A stretch of DNA of 18,927 nt from JAXDLK01 sp034666665. Its GTDB lineage: Bacteria; Desulfobacterota; Binatia; JACPRU01. How positions within the stretch are numbered: the first letter of the stretch is position 1; each line of letters begins with the position of its first letter. Below, piece after piece: positions 16,917-18,927 of this stretch. Where the stretch lies: the NCBI GenBank assembly GCA_034666665.1, contig JAXDLK010000373.1:1-18927 (forward strand), read 5' to 3'. The notes below the pieces were generated by a model, which saw nothing but the letters and a program-made list of their open reading frames with translations, did no database searches and was not told the origin of the DNA. The position numbers and the translations under genes were made by a program.

Positions 16917-17884
16917 ACGCGCATTTCGAATTCCTCGGACCGCCGCGGCCGGGAAGTCTCTTCGAGCTGGTCCCCGGGAGCGACTACGTCGTCGTCGGCC
17001 GCGCCAACGATTGCGAGCTGGTTCTGCCGTCGACTTCCGTGTCCCGGCGCCATGCCCGGCTCCGCTGGCAAGCCGCCGGCCTCTGGGTCGAGGACTTGGG
17101 AAGCGCGAACGGGACGTTCGTCAACGGCGAGCGCCTGACGTCGCCGAGGCGGTTGCAGGATCAGGATCGCGTCGCCTTCGGACCGATCGAGCTCCGCTTC
17201 ACGTCACCGCCCGCGGCGGCCACGCCGGAGCCGCCGACGAGCGTCGCCGAGGATTCCGCAGCGACGCTGGTGCTACCGGGGACGGCCGGCGCTGCTCCGT
17301 CGCGGCCGGGGAAGGAGCCGACGCCGATCACGATGGTGCTCCCGGCGTCGGCGGCGGAGCCGGAGACGGAGACGCCGGATCTCGATTCGCTGGGCACCGC
17401 GAGCGGCATGCCGCGCCCCGACGCCGAGGCTCCACCCGCGGCAGCCGCGACCGCCGTGCGGCACACGGAGGACGCTGCTCCCTCCGTCGCGGCGACGATC
17501 GCGGTGCCGCGCCGAGACGATTCCGCTCCGTCGGCTGCGGCCACGATGGCCGTGCCGCGCAAGGACGATTCCGCTCCGTCGGCTGCAGCCACGATGGCCG
17601 TGCCGCGCAAGGACGACTCCGCTCCGTCGGCCGCCGGGACGATGGCCGTGCCGCGCCGCGACGAACCCGATCCCTCGCCGGCGACAACGGCATTCGCCCG
17701 CACCGAGTCGCCGGCCGCGACCACCGGCGCCACGCGAACCGCGCCGGCTTCCGATGCGCTGCTCCCCCGTTCGACGGCCCCTGCCGCTCGTCCGCCGAGC
17801 ACCGCCGAGCTCGCCGCGATCGCGGTCGGAAGCTTCCTCGCGGTCTTCGCTTTCGGTCTGGCGCTCGCCTACTGGCTCCGCTGA
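16913..17884 (+). CDS. Tail-anchored FHA-domain protein with Thr-rich repeats
   Basis: This 323-residue protein starts with an FHA phosphothreonine-binding domain (about 1-98) with the conserved VVGR (27-30), SVSRRHARL (42-50) and DLGSANGTFVNGE (61-73). A long Ala/Pro/Thr-rich, probably disordered region follows (about 99-295), with four 16-residue units of the form DDSAPSAAATMAVPRK. One C-terminal helix (about 299-320) ends two residues before the stop, so the protein is tail-anchored with its FHA domain in the cytoplasm. It overlaps the phosphatase gene as ATGA. Recurring T-x-x-[VL]-P motifs (TLVLP, TMVLP, TIAVP, TMAVP) could be kinase targets read by the FHA domain in cis or trans; this is inferred. 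It is likely the output adaptor that recruits partners to the membrane complex. Confidence 0.92.
   Translation: MNAHFEFLGPPRPGSLFELVPGSDYVVVGRANDCELVLPSTSVSRRHARLRWQAAGLWVEDLGSANGTFVNGERLTSPRRLQDQDRVAFGPIELRFTSPPAAATPEPPTSVAEDSAATLVLPGTAGAAPSRPGKEPTPITMVLPASAAEPETETPDLDSLGTASGMPRPDAEAPPAAAATAVRHTEDAAPSVAATIAVPRRDDSAPSAAATMAVPRKDDSAPSAAATMAVPRKDDSAPSAAGTMAVPRRDEPDPSPATTAFARTESPAATTGATRTAPASDALLPRSTAPAARPPSTAELAAIAVGSFLAVFAFGLALAYWLR
17468..17659 (+). repeat. Four 48-bp in-frame tandem repeats
   Basis: The units lie at 17468-17515 (diverged), 17516-17563, 17564-17611 and 17612-17659. Units two and three differ by a single base, indicating recent duplication, while the outer ones have diverged. 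Each encodes about 16 residues with a TMAVP or TIAVP core inside the FHA protein's linker. Copy number probably varies among strains. Confidence 0.9.
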
Positions 17885-17931
17885 CCCTGCATCACGGATC
17901 TCGGGCCGACCGAAGACCGGACCGTCGTCTC

Positions 17932-18927
17932 TCACCCTCGATCGTCGACCGCCATCTCCGCAATCTCCACGGCCGTCAACCGCTCGAATCGAGTGCGGCC
18001 GAACTCCTCCAGACAAACGAACTTGATCTTGCCTCCGGCGGCTTTCTTGTCGACCTCGACGGCGATCGCGATCTGCTCGACGGCGAGATCGCCCGGGACG
18101 TCCGTCGGCAGGCGGAGCGAACGGAGCAAGCGTACCAGCCGCCGCTCCGCGTCCTCGGACAAGAGCCCGAGCCGCCGCGACAGGCGGGCGGCGCATACCA
18201 TGCCGATCGAAACCGCCTCTCCGTGCAGGAATCGCCGGTAGTCGGTCAGCGTCTCCACGGCGTGCCCGATGGTGTGGCCGAAGTTCAGGATCGCGCGGTA
18301 GTCGCCTTCGCGCTCGTCCTCCTCGACGACCATCGCCTTCAAGCGGCAACAGCGGCCGACGATCCGTACCAGCAGCGGTTCGGGCTCCTGGCGGAGGAGC
18401 GCCGCGGTGTTCTTCTCGATCTCACCGAAGAGGTCCGGATCGAGGATCGCGCCGTACTTCACCACCTCGGCGAGGCCGGCGACGTACTCGCGCCGCGCGA
18501 GCGTGCGCAGCGTGTCGACGTCCGCGGCGACCAGGTGCGGCTGATGGAACGCGCCGATCAGGTTCTTGCCGGCCGCGTGGTTGACCGCGGTCTTGCCGCC
18601 GATCGCCGCGTCCACCTGCGCCAGCAGCGTCGTCGGAACTTGTACCAGCGGCACCCCGCGGAGGTACGTCGCCGCCGCGAAGCCCGCGAGATCGCCGACG
18701 ACGCCGCCGCCGAGGGCGAGGATCGGAGAAGAGCGGTCGATCTGTCCCTCGATCAGGCGATCGTACGTGAGCGCCAGCCAGGCGAGGTTCTTGTGTGGCT
18801 CGCCCTCGGGGATCTGGATCTTGACGACGGTGTACTCCGCCTGGCGGAGGGTCGCCGCCAGGCGCGCGCCGTACAGCGGCCCCACCCGCGAGTCGGTGAC
18901 GATCGCGGCGCGGTTGGACGCCGCGCG
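17932..18927 (-). CDS. aroB: 3-dehydroquinate synthase, 5' partial (runs off right edge)
   Basis: The visible 331 codons encode the second enzyme of the shikimate pathway, which converts DAHP to 3-dehydroquinate with NAD and a divalent metal. The NAD-binding region LALGGGVVGDLAGFAAATYLR, the PTTLLAQVDAAIGGKTAVNH region (in two parts), and the metal ligands in GLAEVVKYG, NFGHTIGHAVE and FLHGEAVSIGM are all intact. The frame stays open upstream of GTG 18885 to the window edge and reads NRAAIVTDSRVGPLYG, which is normal AroB sequence, so GTG 18885 is internal and roughly 30-40 N-terminal residues lie outside. It is a housekeeping gene, convergent with the FHA gene, and marks the right boundary of the locus. 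The 47-bp gap 17885-17931 shows no convincing terminator. Confidence 0.96.
   Translation of the reverse strand, partial: RAASNRAAIVTDSRVGPLYGARLAATLRQAEYTVVKIQIPEGEPHKNLAWLALTYDRLIEGQIDRSSPILALGGGVVGDLAGFAAATYLRGVPLVQVPTTLLAQVDAAIGGKTAVNHAAGKNLIGAFHQPHLVAADVDTLRTLARREYVAGLAEVVKYGAILDPDLFGEIEKNTAALLRQEPEPLLVRIVGRCCRLKAMVVEEDEREGDYRAILNFGHTIGHAVETLTDYRRFLHGEAVSIGMVCAARLSRRLGLLSEDAERRLVRLLRSLRLPTDVPGDLAVEQIAIAVEVDKKAAGGKIKFVCLEEFGRTRFERLTAVEIAEMAVDDRG

Noticed and set aside
17468..17659. 48-bp repeats as a possible CRISPR or regulatory array
   Set aside because: The units are contiguous without spacers, in phase with the FHA gene, and encode a 16-residue protein repeat.
17885..17931. Bidirectional terminator between the FHA gene and aroB
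   Set aside because: Only a 3-bp CCG/CGG stem with no extension and no T-run could be found.
18885..18885. GTG 18885 as the start of aroB
   Set aside because: The frame continues upstream to the window edge with normal AroB sequence, so this valine is internal and the gene is cut by the window.

Overview
The window is about 19 kb of high-GC DNA (roughly 70 percent by eye, strongly G/C at third codon positions) from a diderm bacterium. The evidence for an outer membrane is a TolC-type channel, a periplasmic adaptor and a CsgG-type lipoprotein. Eukaryote-like Ser/Thr kinases, a PEGA domain and Thr/Pro tails ending in a Cys-rich tip are typical of deltaproteobacterial-type lineages (Myxococcota, Binatota and relatives). 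That placement is an inference; there is no rRNA or other phylogenetic marker except a partial aroB.

Twelve genes form one divergent locus around a 74-bp intergenic region (11050-11123). Leftward (minus strand) in order: a TPR-CsgG-Ig-like protein (9421-11049), its tandem paralogue with a six-cysteine tail (7604-9325), one long frame joining a GT-C-like membrane protein to a TolC-type channel (4543-7596), a HlyD/MacA-type adaptor (3077-4546), an ABC ATPase (2385-3059), a MacB/FtsX-type permease (1111-2388), and a Ser/Thr kinase running off the left edge (1-1114). Rightward: a secreted trypsin-like protease with TPRs (11124-12323), a Ser/Thr kinase with a PEGA domain (12320-13537), a thioredoxin-fold-TPR-CsgG protein (13545-15458), a CsgG-like lipoprotein (15455-16201), a PP2C phosphatase (16212-16916), and a tail-anchored FHA protein (16913-17884). 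A convergent aroB (17932-18927, 5' end outside the window) marks the right boundary.

The arms are compact: several gene pairs share GTGA or ATGA start/stop overlaps and other gaps are mostly 7-17 nt, so each arm is probably one coupled operon. Together the locus holds a complete phospho-Thr circuit (two kinases, one phosphatase, one FHA reader), a complete tripartite ABC exporter, four CsgG-like proteins and a periplasmic protease. The simplest reading is an envelope-spanning export or assembly system controlled by Ser/Thr phosphorylation. It resembles in logic the TagQRST-PpkA-PppA-Fha control branch of type VI secretion, but no T6SS structural gene is present. The substrate is unknown. No RNA genes, insertion sequences or CRISPR arrays were seen.
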